DNA from: Chloroflexota bacterium
GTDB taxonomy: Bacteria > Chloroflexota > Anaerolineae > Caldilineales > Caldilineaceae
NCBI GenBank assembly: GCA_003577005.1
Contig: QEUW01000450.1
Coordinates: 1 to 5,883, forward strand
Length of the DNA stretch: 5,883 nt
Reading direction: 5' to 3'
Numbering within the stretch: the first letter of the stretch is position 1; the number at the start of each line of letters is the position of its first letter. Under the pieces are notes generated by a model, which was not told where the DNA came from, did no database searches, and saw nothing but the letters and a program-made list of their open reading frames with translations. A program made the position numbers and the translations under genes. Shown here piece by piece: positions 5,798 through 5,883 of this stretch.

Positions 5798-5883
5798 TCA
5801 GAGCATGACCACCCCGCCGGCTACATTCAGCGTGACGCCGGTGAGCCAGTGCAAGCTGTCAAAAACGAGAAAGAACATAGCCA
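5798..5883 (-). CDS. Short-chain dehydrogenase/reductase, C-terminal fragment (5' end outside window)
   Basis: Only the last 27 codons are in the window. Read from 5881 to the TGA at 5800-5798 they give AMFFLVFDSLHWLTGVTLNV followed by AGGVVML. The pattern 'FL..D...W.TG..L.V.GG...' is the standard C-terminal end of classical SDR enzymes such as FabG-like NAD(P)H reductases, where the TG and GG turns are near-invariant. The catalytic Tyr/Lys and cofactor motif lie outside, so cofactor and substrate are unknown. The 17-base gap to the methyltransferase ATG contains that gene's ribosome site, which suggests one operon. The other two minus-strand frames are closed within this stretch. Confidence 0.75.
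   Translation of the reverse strand, partial: AMFFLVFDSLHWLTGVTLNVAGGVVML

Overview
The window is high-GC bacterial DNA holding six complete protein genes, one gene fragment at the right edge, and two non-coding stretches rich in inverted repeats. No rRNA, tRNA, CRISPR array or transposase was seen. The host cannot be fixed from the sequence alone. The gene style (orphan LivM/LivG, a BaeS/BaeR-like kinase pair, a NimA-like flavoprotein) and the palindromic GGTAGCGTGACC-type intergenic repeats suggest Chloroflexota; this is an inference of moderate confidence.

Left end, plus strand: a repeat-like palindrome at the edge is followed by a promoter region with overlapping inverted repeats. Next come a small cupin-like DUF2917-type protein (197-469) with a strong Shine-Dalgarno sequence, a long hairpin just after its stop, and a NimA-like flavin-binding protein of the pyridoxamine-phosphate-oxidase fold (561-1115). 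The tail of that gene overlaps by 16 bases the tail of a minus-strand gene.

Centre, minus strand: livM-like permease (2904 to 1843) and livG-like ATPase (1849 to 1100), overlapping by 7 bases. Together they give one membrane subunit and one ATPase of a branched-chain amino acid (HAAT) type ABC importer. No livH, livF or binding-protein gene lies next to them.

A 379-base gap (2905-3283) separates livM from the next operon. It holds a 164-base unit bounded by 36-base imperfect inverted repeats around a cloverleaf-like core, a separate 20-bp hairpin, and short direct and inverted repeats around that hairpin.

Right end, minus strand, read from 5883 down to 3284: the C-terminal end of a short-chain dehydrogenase/reductase (SDR), a SAM-dependent methyltransferase, an OmpR-family response regulator and a sensor histidine kinase. 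The methyltransferase-regulator and regulator-kinase junctions are both ATGA overlaps, and the SDR-methyltransferase gap is only 17 bases. The four genes therefore look like one operon in which two enzymes are produced together with a two-component system.
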